From: Cerioporus squamosus
Taxonomy: Eukaryota > Basidiomycota > Agaricomycetes > Polyporales > Polyporaceae
DNA: 24,446 nt
Reading direction: 5' to 3'
NCBI GenBank assembly: GCA_022592435.1
Contig: JABYQS010000409.1
Coordinates: forward strand, 1 to 24,446
The translations under genes were made by a program, and so were the position numbers. This document shows positions 1-10,598 of the stretch, piece by piece; position 1 is the first letter of the stretch; each line of letters starts with the position of its first letter. Below the pieces are notes generated by a model. That model saw nothing but the letters and a program-made list of their open reading frames with translations. It was not told the DNA's origin and made no database searches.

Positions 1-519
1 GGACGCGATGGAGGATTAAGCCCTCCTGGGAGCCCCACACATCTTTATGTCTCATTATTCCCTGCTCTTCATCTCTTCTCTCTTCTGTCCTCTCTCACTC
101 CTCACCACTGTCTATATGCTCGCCATTCTATCCTCATGCTCTACATATATCGTGCTGTTCCGCGTCTGAGATCCACCATGCCACCATGTCCCGCATTGTT
201 TTGTCATCGCATACATCGCCTCGCCTCATGTCACACTCGCATTCAGAGTTCATATTCCGGGACCATCACACACAGCAGTGCTTCTGTCACCGGATTCATC
301 CATACCAACGTTCAAGTAGCTTTAGTCACACCCTCGTCAATGTAGTATATCCCAGTAGTCTTAGTTTTGTTACGGCATGGTTTTGTACGTATCCCCACAG
401 TATGCGATGATGCAATGAATCGAATGAATTTAACGCAGTAGACCACATTCTTGTGATGAATAACTGGACGCATTCATGTGTGCACTACAATACAGCCCTT
501 CCCAACAGGAACATCGAGA
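1..519. other. Intergenic / 3' flank, no firm gene
   Basis: No convincing coding region. The first bases read in one plus frame as a short tail (Asp-Ala-Met-Glu-Asp, stop TAA at 17-19), which could be the end of a gene lying outside the window, but six codons prove nothing. A pyrimidine-rich stretch at about 59-115 resembles untranslated sequence. The remainder up to the stop codon of the minus-strand gene at 520 is probably shared 3' untranslated DNA. Confidence 0.5.
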
Positions 520-3500
520 CTATGCCGGACGTGGAGAGTCTTTCCGAGTCCACCAGTCAGACATGTTCAGCCTCAGGAGCAGCTGGTGCAAGTTGGCCGT
601 CGTCCCCGACACCCGTCGGTGCCCCTGCATCATGTGGAGCGGAATGTCGCTCAACACCAGACCAGAGGCGTCGGCCTCTTTCTCAACGAGCGCCTTTAGC
701 ACCTTGACCTATATGCGAAGTCACTTCAGCAAGGAGCCAATGCCCACATCCCATAAAGCAGGAGCGATACTCACGAATGTAGTCATCTTCGCGCGGAACC
801 TGCCCCACAGCTCCTCCAGCATCGGCCCAGCCTCGTACTCCTCCAGGTTGCCGTCCCTGATCTCGCCCACAAGCACACCAAGCTCGAGCACGAGCTCCAT
901 ACACCCGCGCAGGATGTCGCCTACGGCCTTCTGCCCCGAGCGGAGGAGGCACGAGCTAAGGATGTCGTCGAGGACTCTTGAGTGGAACTCGGCGAGGCTG
1001 AAGACGTCCGCGAAAGCTGCGCGTTCATGGACTGGACTGTCTGGGCTGGTGCTCGCGGCCAAGCCTGCGTGTCTGTAGCCAGAGTGGGGGTCGGAACCGG
1101 ATGCGGCTGCGAGGCGGGCGAGGAACCCGTCCATGTTGCTCCCGATGGCGATATCATAGACGTATGAGGACAACGCCATGACGAACGAGTGCGCGATGAA
1201 GCGGAAGTGCAGCAGGAGCTTGTTGGAGGGGGTGAGCGTGGGGAACAGAGGCGCACTCGCTTTGCGGGTGAGTCGGAACAGCGTGCGGACGACATTCTCC
1301 ACTAGGGCAACACGTCAGCAGCGCAGGGTCGCGCAAGGTGGCAAGAACGTACCTCGCATCAAACGGAGGTTGAAGGCGAACATGCGATGGTACTTGGAGA
1401 GGATAGCGGGGGTGATCAACACGTCCAGTGGAGACGGTGGTTGGTAGTGCATGTACAGGAAGTCAAGAGCTCTGCCGCAAGGTTAGCCTTCATTCCAAAG
1501 CCTAGAACGAGTACAGACGTACTCAATCGCTGCAGTCTCGTGTCAGTGGGAGGCAACGCATATTTGGGAGCGGCACACTCACATAGAGGATTTAGCCACT
1601 TCTCTCTTCCCGTGCCCATAGGCAAGTCGCGGATCGCAAACCCAAGCCTCCACCCAGCCTCCTCGACGATCCTGTTTTGCGCCGCGGCGACCTCGTCCAG
1701 TTCTTCGTCGTCCTCTTCCCGGTAAGCGCGACCTTCCTCCAGAGCATCCACAATCACCGTCCTCAAGAGGAAGTTCAGATCCGAACCCAGTGGAGGCCAC
1801 TTGTCGCCAATGATCAGCGACGGCGACAGCCCGATTGCCCTCCTCATCTTCTTCTCTTTCGCACTCTCCTTGTTCCCTCGCGCGTCTTGGGTCGCGCCGT
1901 TAGCTGACCGGCCATGGCTGCCATTCTGTCCGCTTGCCGTCGTGGCCATCTGCCGTTCCCGCCGCGCGTTCTCCCTAGCCTCACTCGCGGCGTACGTCCC
2001 GAGACCCTACAACGGCTGCGTCCACATCCTCGGCGTCATAGAAAAGCGCGGCCTGTAGACGCGACTTGAACTGATGCGCAGTGATGAGAATGTACCCGCG
2101 CAAGAGGACGAGATGCGTGTGGAGATGGAGATGGGTGCTGGGCGTGAGGAACCGCGCGACGAGGGCGCCTGAGAGCGTTTGAGCGTGAGTGATCAAAGGC
2201 GAAAGCACACGGGCAGTTAAATGTGCGATAGTAGGGGTGGACACAGGGAGTGTGGGCGGGAAGGAGGTCAGGAAAGCACGAAGGGTCGAGGTTGATTGTG
2301 TGCCGGAGATGAGGCCCGTGGCATTGAGGGTGGCAACGGAATGGGAGGGCGAGTCAGCTTCGCCGGGAAGCAGATCAAAGACCTTGAATGCACGCATGAC
2401 GTCTTCGGGGTCCGTTGGCCAGGAGGCGCAGGTACTGTCTTTATCTGCCGCAGTATTCGTCCTAGGCTTGGGCGTCGGACCACCAAAGGCGAGCCCATCC
2501 TCCATGTTCTCCAGTCCCTCCTCCGTCCAGAGCCACTCGATCTCTGGATGGAGATGCTTGCCGGTGAGCAGCGGATGCTCTGGATCAGCCGCACGGAGTA
2601 GTACAAGCGACTTGCGAGCGCGAGAGAACACCTCCGCCATCTCTGCGGTGATGAACCCCGGGAACCCGTCTCCCTCCGGCTCGTCGTCGTTCACATGTGC
2701 GACAATGTTGTCCTCATCGTCCACCAGTCCGCTGTCCATTCGGTCCCGCTCGTCCTGACGTGTCCGCCCGTTCGCCAACGCCGGACGGAAGTGTGTGCTT
2801 GGGGTGGTGTAACCTACAGAGGCGCACAAGGTGTGGAAATAACTACGAGAAGTGGTGGTAAGCATGAAAGCGAGCATCGCCGTGACGACTCGCGGGGAGG
2901 AGCGTTCGATATGATCCGCGAGGTGCCTGTATATCAAGGAGAGCAAGTCCTCCGGAGTTGCGGGGATTGCTTCGTAGTCTGGGGGCTCTACATGTTCTTC
3001 CTAACCATGGATGTCTGGTGTTAGGATTCGGATCTCGGGGCTCGTTGGGATTTACGTACCCTGCTACATAGGGCTGCTAGAGCCAAGAGGATATACTCCA
3101 TATCTTCGTATTGCGTCCATAACGCGGTCAACCGCGCGTCAGCGCCAGGGACGGCATGCAGTTCAGGATGGATGGTCTCCGCCGTCTGGCGTAGGTATGC
3201 CAGTATAGATGATATAGCATGGGTAAATGCGTGAAGAATGGATGTATGGCGGTTGGAGGAATGCCTGTAATTCTTGAACGCTTAGCTCACTACAGGTCAT
3301 CGCCACGTCGCAGCAACGCACCTTGATTCTGGGGTATCCGTCACCAGCTCTAATCGCCTCATCAGGTTGCCAATCGTAAGGAAACGCTTCAACAGACTAG
3401 CCATGGTGTTTAGGCGAGCAGGTATCTCGACGAGAGTGGAACTGACCTTGCGCTCATGACCTCATCCTTCCCCACAATGACAATCTGGCCGTCCTTCCGG

Positions 3501-4181
3501 CCTTGCAAACCCCTGATAACAAACTTCTGGTGCGCCGGATCCCATATGTGCAGATGCGAGGACGTTCCGCTGACTGTCAGGAGCAGCGATCGGAACAGGT
3601 CTGGGACGTGCACATAGACGAGTTGTACGTCGGGATCATATATGGGTGGACGAACGCTGAGCTTATGTTAGGACACGATATCGTCCGACAGTTCCGTACT
3701 CACTGGTATCTTGCCGATGCGAAAGTCTTGCTGGACTGTTCCGAAAGAAAGGGTGACGGCGCGACATTGGCGTTAAAGGATGATCGGAGAGCGTCCCACG
3801 ACAATACTTGGTTCTATCACATAGTCTACCTCCATAAGAACAAAGTCGCGCGTACATTGGTCTGCGTACCATTGACCCATGCCTCCGTGATGCAGCCCGC
3901 GTCCAAATCGACTCCAAGTGATCCTTCTTCGCCTGCTCGAACTTGAGGACGTCCTCGGACAATAGTTGCAGTTCCGGAGGTAGTATGCGACTCTGCTCCA
4001 TGTAGTTATCTTGAGGCCGAGAGCGATTCTGCCAGAATCGCAGCGTATCCATTATTGGGTTCTGAGGCTTCTCTTCAAGACGAGGGATGAAGAACTGGGG
4101 TCGTAGTTCGGGTAGTGCGCATATAGTCGGGCCTGCCTCGTCGCCCGCCGCCGCAGAATCCAATGTCAAGGAGGTGCCCAT
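520..4181 (-). CDS. Gamma-tubulin complex component (Spc97/Spc98 family, GCP6/Alp16-like or GCP5-like)
   Basis: Predicted subunit of the gamma-tubulin ring complex, which nucleates microtubules at the spindle pole body; it would bind gamma-tubulin through the C-terminal GCP domain. Exons on the minus strand: 4181-3870, 3813-3704, 3656-3447, 3396-3322, 3264-3060, 3000-1996, 1949-1583, 1529-1523, 1471-1353, 1301-775, 708-520. They sum to 3126 nt (1041 residues) with all phases consistent. Family marks: an N-terminal KPQNPIMDTLRF box after the ATG at 4181, the middle segment FITAEMAEVFSRARKSLVLL (about residue 418 on), and the C-terminal core SIEALDFLYMHYQPPSPLDV followed by ILSKYHRMFAFNLRLMR. 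One exon is only 7 nt. The join at 1950-1995 is uncertain: it is either a 46-bp intron (GTACGC...CAG) or a one-base insertion in uninterrupted coding sequence. Assignment to GCP6 rather than GCP5 or GCP4 is inference from overall resemblance. Confidence 0.85.
1523..1529 (-). other. 7-nt microexon of the gamma-tubulin complex gene
   Basis: The bases CGATTGA on the minus strand lie between a CTGCAG acceptor and a GTACGT donor. The flanking introns are 1530-1582 (53 bp, GTGAGT donor) and 1472-1522 (51 bp, GCGGCAG acceptor). Including the 7 nt gives the continuous protein stretch WLNPLSIEALDFLYMHYQ, as expected for GCP proteins. Skipping it would shift the frame. Confidence 0.75.
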
Positions 4182-4892
4182 AATGGCGTGTGGAGTGAAG
4201 TTGAGAGTAGAGAATCTGCGGGTGGCAAGCTTGAGCCAGCTTGGGCTCGAAGCACGCGCCAAACGCGCATCTAGACGCGTGTGTCACGAAGCCGTCACAC
4301 ACACGGTCACGTGGGTCGTGAGATGTTTATGTTCGGAAGAGCGCTCCGATACTTCCGGTGGTACTCACTTAGCTTCGAGCCTTCGACGCGCGAAGCAACA
4401 AGCTGAACAAAGTCAAGGCGAACCTTGTTCTGGGACACAGATACAGTATGTTGGATACTTTCGTGAGTGGCTTAGGGAAGAAGGTGTACTGAGGGTGTTT
4501 TGATATGAGGAAATTCTGGCGTACGTAGTATTATGGCGAAGAGAACACGCTTCCCAGGCGTGTCTCGACTTCAATTCCTGTATACTGTTCGACATCTTAG
4601 CCAGCGAGTGATACTACTTTCCCGAATGCCAAAGTAACGAACTTTGCGTAAAAACCAGCAAGCAGAGCAAAGCGAAGGGGAGCGGGCGCGACGCGTCGGA
4701 AACACGCGTTGTTTGTTTGGATTGATGAACCAGATCGTTTCGTCGCGCGTGCCTCCACCACCACTCTGCCTCGCCTCAGCGTCGTCTCCTTCTTCCACCA
4801 CGCAGCTCGTCTGCATTCCGCCTCTTTCACCTTCTTGCATACACCTTCACCCGACCAGAGCCGGGGGGCCATAGCAGGCACCCATCATCCGC
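4182..4892. promoter_or_regulatory. Divergent promoter between gamma-tubulin complex gene and DBF4
   Basis: This 711-bp region separates two start codons pointing away from each other. It carries three ACGCGT MluI-cell-cycle boxes (4275-4280, 4691-4696, 4704-4709) and a CACGTG E-box (4308-4313). ACGCGT is the known binding site of the MBF (Swi6/Mbp1 type) G1/S transcription factor in fungi. No coding region was found inside. Confidence 0.6.
4691..4709. promoter_or_regulatory. Paired ACGCGT (MCB) elements upstream of DBF4
   Basis: Two perfect palindromic ACGCGT hexamers start 13 bp apart, about 184-202 bp before the DBF4 start codon. In yeasts MBF binds such clustered sites and drives G1/S transcription, so G1/S control of this gene is expected. 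Binding here is inferred from the motif alone. Confidence 0.55.
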
Positions 4893-6919
4893 ATGGCCAC
4901 AGCCGCTGCTCTCCCCCGCAATCCGCTGGCCACACGACCTCAGTCGCACCACGCCGGCATGTCCATCTCCCCATGTCGGACCACGCTAAGGAAGGCTTCT
5001 GCTGCTGTCAAGCGTCCACACTCTCCGGAGCCCACGGCCGATAAGGACGACCAAAGCTCCAAGAGGGCCAAGACCACCTTGGTCGCCCCCGCGGTGCAGG
5101 ATTCGCCCACCCAGTCGGTGGCCAGTCGCGCTGATGCGAAGAAGGAGAAGGAGAGGAAAAAGGAGAGGGACAAACTCGAGTTCAAGTCTAAGTACAGTCG
5201 TGCGTTCCCCGGCTTCGTCTTCTACTTTGACCTCGATACCGGCAACCCGGAGATCGAGGCGGTCAGGATGCATCTTTACGAGAGGGTCAAGTATATGAAC
5301 GGGGTGAGTAGTTCTGTTGACTATCAAGAGCCATCCCTTCAAATGTTTGGTTTCTCGCATGCAGCAAGTCGAAGATTTCTTCTCGAAAGACATCACACAT
5401 TTCATCACACTGCACGACGTGGACGAGAAGGAGAACAAGGAGAAGGATGGGAAGGGCTCGGCACTAGGAAGCCCTATCAGACTCCGGGGACGGTGGGTGT
5501 CTGTCGCCGCCATCGTGGTCTCCTCGACTGACGAGTTGCCTCAGGAACACCATGGGAGAGTCTCTCTTACAGAAAGCGCGTTCCTTCGACATGAAGGTTT
5601 GGTCCGTTGCCAAGCTTCACGGCGTTCTCGATCGCTGTGACGCCCCTCGGGCTACCCTCCCCACTGGTTCCCTCCAATCACGCGCTCAACGGACATCCCG
5701 AGACCGCAATCTTGCCCGTCTGCTGGAGACGGAACGACTGCACGGCACGACGGAGCGCGATCCAAGTCAACGACGACACGACTACGTTTATTTTTCGAAG
5801 GACAGTTACTTCGTTCTCGTCGAGGACATCCGTGGAGAGCTAGCCACCATCACCGCTACCGAGTATCCGATACAGAGGACGAAGGATGGCAAGGAGAAGG
5901 GAAACTGGCCTGTCCTCCACCTGCACCCCATGGCGCGGGGTCCGTTCCTTGAGTACGATGACAAAGAGGAGCGGCGCCGGCAGAAGACGGAGAAGGCAGA
6001 GCAGGACCGGCAGTCGGAGAGGGCGCGTCGAAAGGCGCGTCTGCTACACGAGCGGAAGCGGCGTGCCCAGCAGGTCCGTCTACGCTCCGCCCAGCAACCC
6101 GACCTGCGACGATGTGCATCCATGAACAACCTCAAGCGACGGGCGACCTTTCCTGATGCTGCTCTTGAAGGCTACGTGGACCTCGACGAGGGCTTCGCGG
6201 AGGACATAGAGTCGGCGAACGCGTCCGGCTATCTTGCCTCAGCAGCGTATATGGCGGCGTCGGGTAACAGCGTCAATGTCACCTCGACGACGGGTACGAC
6301 GTCAGCCGCTGGCGGACTCCTGCGGACTTTGCAGTTGCCTCCTCACATCAAGGAGAAGATGCAGCAGCAAGTCACGATGCAGAGACGTGCTTCTGCTCTG
6401 CCGCCTCCTGCGGAGAGAAACAAGGAGAACGTGATGGGCCCCCCTACGACAATTCCCGATCGCGCCAAGTTCCTTCGGAAGAGCAAGAGCACGAACACCT
6501 TGAAGCTCCCGAAGCGCGACGAACAGTCAAAGCCTGGCTACTGCGAGTGCTGTCGTGTGAAGTTCGAAAACTTCAAAGACGTACGTCTTTCTGTCCGAGG
6601 TGCCGAGTGCCATGAGTGCTTTATTGATCCACCATGCTCTATCTAGCACATTGTCAGCCGCAAACACCGCAAGTTTGCCATGGACGACAACAACTTCAAG
6701 CATCTGGACGCCGTCCTGTCCCGCGTTAAGCGCCGGAAGGTCGAGGAGGTCGAGGAGGCGAACGAGCGTTTCCTCGCCGAGGCTCTAGCGGCTCCGCCAT
6801 CAGCTGGCGACGAGGACGAACTGATGCTGCCGCAGCTTGCGGACGAGGAAGCTGCCGACGACGTGCATTGGGACGAGTGGGTAGACGCGGCCAAGTGCGA
6901 GATCGAAATCGAAGCCTGA
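4893..6919 (+). CDS. DBF4: DBF4/Dfp1/Him1, regulatory subunit of Cdc7 kinase (DDK)
   Basis: Activates and targets Cdc7 kinase, which phosphorylates the MCM helicase to fire replication origins; nuclear. Exons 4893-5303, 5365-5492, 5545-6580, 6647-6919; 1848 nt, 615 residues, all phases consistent. Residues 1-95 are a basic, probably disordered tail. Residues about 100-208 form the BRCT-like motif N (FPGFVFYFDLDTG, then DFFSKDITHFITL and KVWSVAKLHGVL). Residues about 265-325 form motif M (YFVLVEDIRGELA, then GNWPVLHLHPMARGPFLEYD), the Cdc7-contacting part. The Dbf4-type zinc finger has Cys513, Cys516, His526 and His532 and is split by the last intron (6581-6646). Long Arg/Lys/Glu-rich stretches (about 318-360) and an acidic C-terminus follow. 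The ATG at 4893 is chosen because it begins the open frame that reaches motif N. ACGCGT boxes upstream fit cell-cycle control. Confidence 0.93.
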
Positions 6920-7712
6920 CGGACATCGTGACCGCCTCATACCTCGCCCGCTACGTCCCTGTTTCTGCGTGCGAGGTATATTGCGAGGACATTGTTGAAC
7001 CTTTGGCTTTTGCTTTGCAAGTACGACACATAGGTTATGTCTCCCTTCCCCTTCCGCTTTCCCGCCCCCAACCTCTTCATCCTCTCCCGGTTTTGGATTG
7101 ATCATACGATACACCACACACTGTACAACACCACATTTACGAACACCGTCTGTCGCACCATGCAACATCACTTCTCTGGTATACCTCTACAAGAATGTAG
7201 GACCATCTCAGCAAGTAATACATGCACGTTCTTGAATCCATCCCCCCTCCTCCAATACTCCCCCAACAGATATCGCTTTGTTTCGCTGGCCCGCACGTCG
7301 GTTTGTCCCTTGCGAACACGTTGTCTCGTGCCGGTGCTCCGATCGCCCACGTACCGATATCGCGTCGTCATCGAGAAGAGAGCGTGGCTAGAGGTCTCTG
7401 GAGGTGGATCGTTCTGCGAAGCGCTGTCCGCGGAAATATCTGTTCGCCGCTCCATGCACCGCGTTACCGCCGCGTCCGCATGGGCTCATATCTTCATTAC
7501 GTTCATGCGGCACTCTAAATGACAGCCGGAGTAACCTTGACTCGTTGATGGTTCCATGCGGGCAAAGCTCAGTAGAGATACAAGGGTATACATATACATG
7601 ATGCGTGTGCAGCGAAGTCATAAGGTCATCATGAAGACACCTGCCCCCCGTCTCTCCCCTGCAACGATGGAATCGAAGCGGCGGCTTCGACGTCCACACC
7701 CTCCTTGCTCAG
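6920..7712. other. Intergenic region between convergent genes
   Basis: About 790 bp between the stop codons of DBF4 and the secreted-protein gene. It presumably holds both 3' untranslated regions. No reading frame with coding-like codon use was found. A small perfect hairpin lies at 7673-7690. Confidence 0.6.
7673..7690. repeat. Perfect 7-bp hairpin in 3' flank
   Basis: TCGAAGC (7673-7679) and GCTTCGA (7684-7690) are exact reverse complements with a GGCG loop. The hairpin lies 23 bp beyond the stop codon of the secreted-protein gene, so it would be in that transcript's 3' untranslated region. A role is not known. Confidence 0.4.
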
Positions 7713-8642
7713 TCATTGTATGGTGACCGTGAGGAGCGTGACGTTCCCGTCGACAGCGATGCCTGTCATAGAGCGTGAGTCAGCGAAGCTCGATGCCGAA
7801 GGGAATAGCACATGAACGCACCGTGGTTCACGCCATTCGAGCCCGCGGCCATGAGGCCAGTAATGTTCTGTGCGCTGGTGACATACGTCACGCCCTCGAA
7901 GGCATGCGTGCCCACAGCAGCCGAAACGAGGGCGTCGCGGCCGATGTTATACCCGTCGTCGACGATGTCGTGGTGGTCTGTCACAGGCTTCTCCTTCGAA
8001 ACGCTGACGGGTCGAACATCAGTCCGAAAGCCAGCGGATGGTGCGAAAGGGGATACTCACGCGAGAAAGGCCGCGCCTGTGTTCGCAGAGGGGCCGTTTT
8101 GGAAGTACACGCGAAAGTGGTTGCCTCCAATGAGAGACTCGAGGCAGGTGCCTCCCTCCGAGTCGCCAAAGTCTTGGCGGAGTTCGGTCGTCTGGTTGAC
8201 CGGGCCGTGGCCGTCGCCGAGGTTGGCAGGGAAAGGGTCCCCAAGATGGATCCCAAAGCATTCCGTCGAGCTAGAAGACAGAAACTGATGTCAGACCATG
8301 TGCTCTGCTCGCTGGCGGATGTTCTACACTCACAACCCGACGGCCCTGGCGTAGTTTATGAGGCCGTCCTCGTTCAAGACGGCAGGAGAGCTCAAGCCGG
8401 AGATTATCACCTGGGATGCCAAACATAGGTCAGTGAGCTAACTTGGGCATGTGAGACGAGGCTCTGGGAAGACTCACGTTGAGAGGCTCTCCGAGACCGT
8501 TCAAGGTGTCGACGAACATAGAGCCACCTCCGGACGCTGGGTTCTCAAACGCAGCGGCACGCTTCTGCACAATTGCGCCGTATACAGCTGAAGACGCGGC
8601 AAGAGCACCTGCAAAAAGGAGCGCAGAGACCGTGGTGATCAT
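7713..8642 (-). CDS. Small secreted protein of unassigned basidiomycete family
   Basis: Function unknown. Exons on the minus strand: 8642-8478, 8410-8334, 8270-8061, 8003-7822, 7762-7713; 684 nt, 227 residues, phases consistent. Residues 1-22 form a clear signal peptide (hydrophobic core SALLFAGALAAS), followed by a Lys27-Arg28 site that a Kex2 protease could cut, so the protein is probably exported. The mature part has two cysteines about 50 residues apart, several Gly/Asp-rich turns (LGDGHGP, FGDSEGG), a GGNHFRVYFQNGP box and DHHDIVDDGYNIGRD. The His/Asp spacing could bind a metal, but this is a guess. I recall similar sequences annotated only as hypothetical in mushrooms. A TATA-like box lies about 95 bp upstream of the ATG. 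Confidence 0.85.
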
Positions 8643-8731
8643 AGTGTCTGGCGGCGGCTGGTAGGAGGACGCGCTCGAGAGGAAGGGACCTGAGGAGCAG
8701 ACGGCTGAGAACCCTCAGCGCAAACGTTCGC

Positions 8732-8739
8732 GTCTTTTA
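8732..8739 (-). promoter_or_regulatory. TATA box of the secreted-protein gene
   Basis: TATAAAAG on the minus strand, about 95 bp before the start codon at 8642. This spacing suits a core promoter with a short 5' leader, and TATA boxes are common in highly expressed fungal secreted-protein genes. Confidence 0.55.
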
Positions 8740-8997
8740 TAGCTGCCCGTATCACTTCCACCATGCTCACGGTGGTGCGAAAGCGAAGCGACATGTACGT
8801 CGACCCGAGAGCACATGCTTCGGGAGACAGCAACCAGAAGCCATGTCCGTATGGACGCCTGTTACGCTGATGCGGGCTACTTGAAACGGCATGACCATGT
8901 GATGCAAGCTCGGAATCGGGGCAGTCTGGCGGGGAAGCATCTACAAGGACGACGGAGACAAGCGGAGGAAGCGTTGCGATTTGCAGACCTGCGATGA

Positions 8998-9024
8998 GTG
9001 GGGAGAGATGGGTGGGGAGAGATG
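8998..9024. repeat. Two-copy tandem repeat, 14-bp period
   Basis: GTGGGGAGAGATG occurs at 8998-9010 and again at 9012-9024. Purine-rich and perfect, but only two copies; probably simple sequence. Confidence 0.5.
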
Positions 9025-9614
9025 AAGGTATCCGGGCGTCGCCTCCACGGCGTTAGGGTCCACAATTGGCTTGATCCCCAGTAGACGCTAGTCACGCGGA
9101 CGAGCAGTTTCCTTGTGAGGGTGTTCGCCACGCTACTACCTCTGCTTCCTCACCTTGTTTCCACATGAATTTCCGGGACACGTTCGTGACTTCGAAAGTT
9201 TCGTTCCTGGCTCGCCCACGTTCATCATACGCGCGCTGCCAGTCGTTGCTGACCGCTGGAGGTGGTTGTAGCGTCGTCGTACCTTCTCACCGCACAGGCC
9301 GCCTTGTTTCGTTGATGCATGATGTCAACGTCAACACGGAGGGAGATACAGCGATACGACTCGTCAGTGCGCTATGAATATCGTGAGTTGCACGTTTGAC
9401 TTACTCCAGTGAATGGGCCAGCCAGGGTTATCCATCTATCTCCCAGGTGTCTGTCCCGCGCACGAGCACGCCATGTCCAAGTCAAAATGTTGTGCCGTCG
9501 GACTCACTACGCACTGATGTGTCCCCCACGCTGTGTCCTCAGCACTACAAGGAAAATAACCTCGTCAGCGTAGTACTTGTTCGACGCGCTGGAGTCTAAG
9601 TGCTCTTCACCGTG

Positions 9615-9654
9615 ACCCAACTTGAACCAACTTTCCAATTACTTCAAGTTGGGT
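9615..9654. repeat. Perfect 12-bp inverted repeat
   Basis: ACCCAACTTGAA (9615-9626) and TTCAAGTTGGGT (9643-9654) are exact reverse complements separated by 16 bp. It could fold as a 12-bp stem, be a dimeric regulator-binding site in the promoter region, or be a scar of a very small inverted-repeat element. No clear target-site duplication flanks it. Confidence 0.6.
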
Positions 9655-10598
9655 CCGTTCTGGCCGCGGGAAGTTGAAACACAACACAAAGGCCGGGCAG
9701 CCGGCGAACATGCTTCGTTTGACCGAAGACTGGTGCCAAAACCCACGTATGGGATTCCGTTCTCCACCTTGCAGCAGTGCTTGCAGCCCAGTTGGTGGTC
9801 TAGGGCCCCCATGCCCAAAACGCCTGCACGTTACTCAGGTCGCGTAAGTAGCTTCAGCAGACTTCAGCGGAGGAGCAGGACTAATCTCGGGGCCGCTGTT
9901 CCGTCCAGTGTCCATCACGACTTGTCGGGATGGATCGGTACACGGAGACAAGTAAGTACCCATATATGGTAAGAAGAATCAAGAGAACCAGCGGCTCCTC
10001 CCGCCACCTGGGCGCTACGTAGTCTTGGTACAGCGTTGAACGTTCCATGTGTCTCGTATGTCTTTGGTTCGAGTAGGTCAAGACGGCGTTGAAGGTGGCG
10101 TACTTAGCTCAAGTATGCTTTAGTGAATACAACTTCAGACCCTCGAGCGAGCGAGCGAAGCAGGCTATTGCCCCTGAACATACTCAGCCTACTGCATCCG
10201 CAGCGATTGCGTGAGCACCAGCGGATCTAAGTGTGACATCGCACGGTCACAAGTCACCGCGCTGACTAGGTTCGTTTGACCGGATTTGGTTTCTTGTCTG
10301 TACAAACTCACGTCGGCACGCACAAACGGCTTCGCATCGTTCTTTCTTGCCTGCCCCGTCCTTTCTCTCTGGCATCCCCACCCCTTGCCCGTACTTGAAC
10401 GCTTGCCCCTTGGCGGTCTTTGAGTTGTCCGTTTCTTGGTCTTCCGGCGCGGTCTTATCTCATTCACCGCTTCTCGGTGGCGGCAGTTCTGCACCCAACC
10501 ACCAACATCCTGGGTACGTGCGCACACATCCTGGTCCTCCATCTCTCCTCTAGCTGAAATTCCGGTCAGACTCGGATAGGTATATTGCATCATCCCCC

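Larger units (their letters stand above)
8643..10598. other. Large gene-free divergent intergenic region
   Basis: Nearly 2 kb between two start codons facing away from each other. No frame showed coding-like codon use or recognisable protein motifs on either strand. Contents seen: the TATA box near 8735, a 14-bp-period tandem pair at 8998-9024, a perfect 12-bp inverted repeat at 9615-9654, and a short run of GAGC units near 10145-10157. Confidence 0.6.

Noticed and set aside
2..19. Possible C-terminal end of a plus-strand gene
   Set aside because: Only five codons and a stop are inside the window, so there is no way to support it.
4390..4690. Two similar stretches (near 4395 and 4660) as a direct repeat
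   Set aside because: Similarity is imperfect with a gap, short and low in complexity; chance resemblance cannot be excluded.
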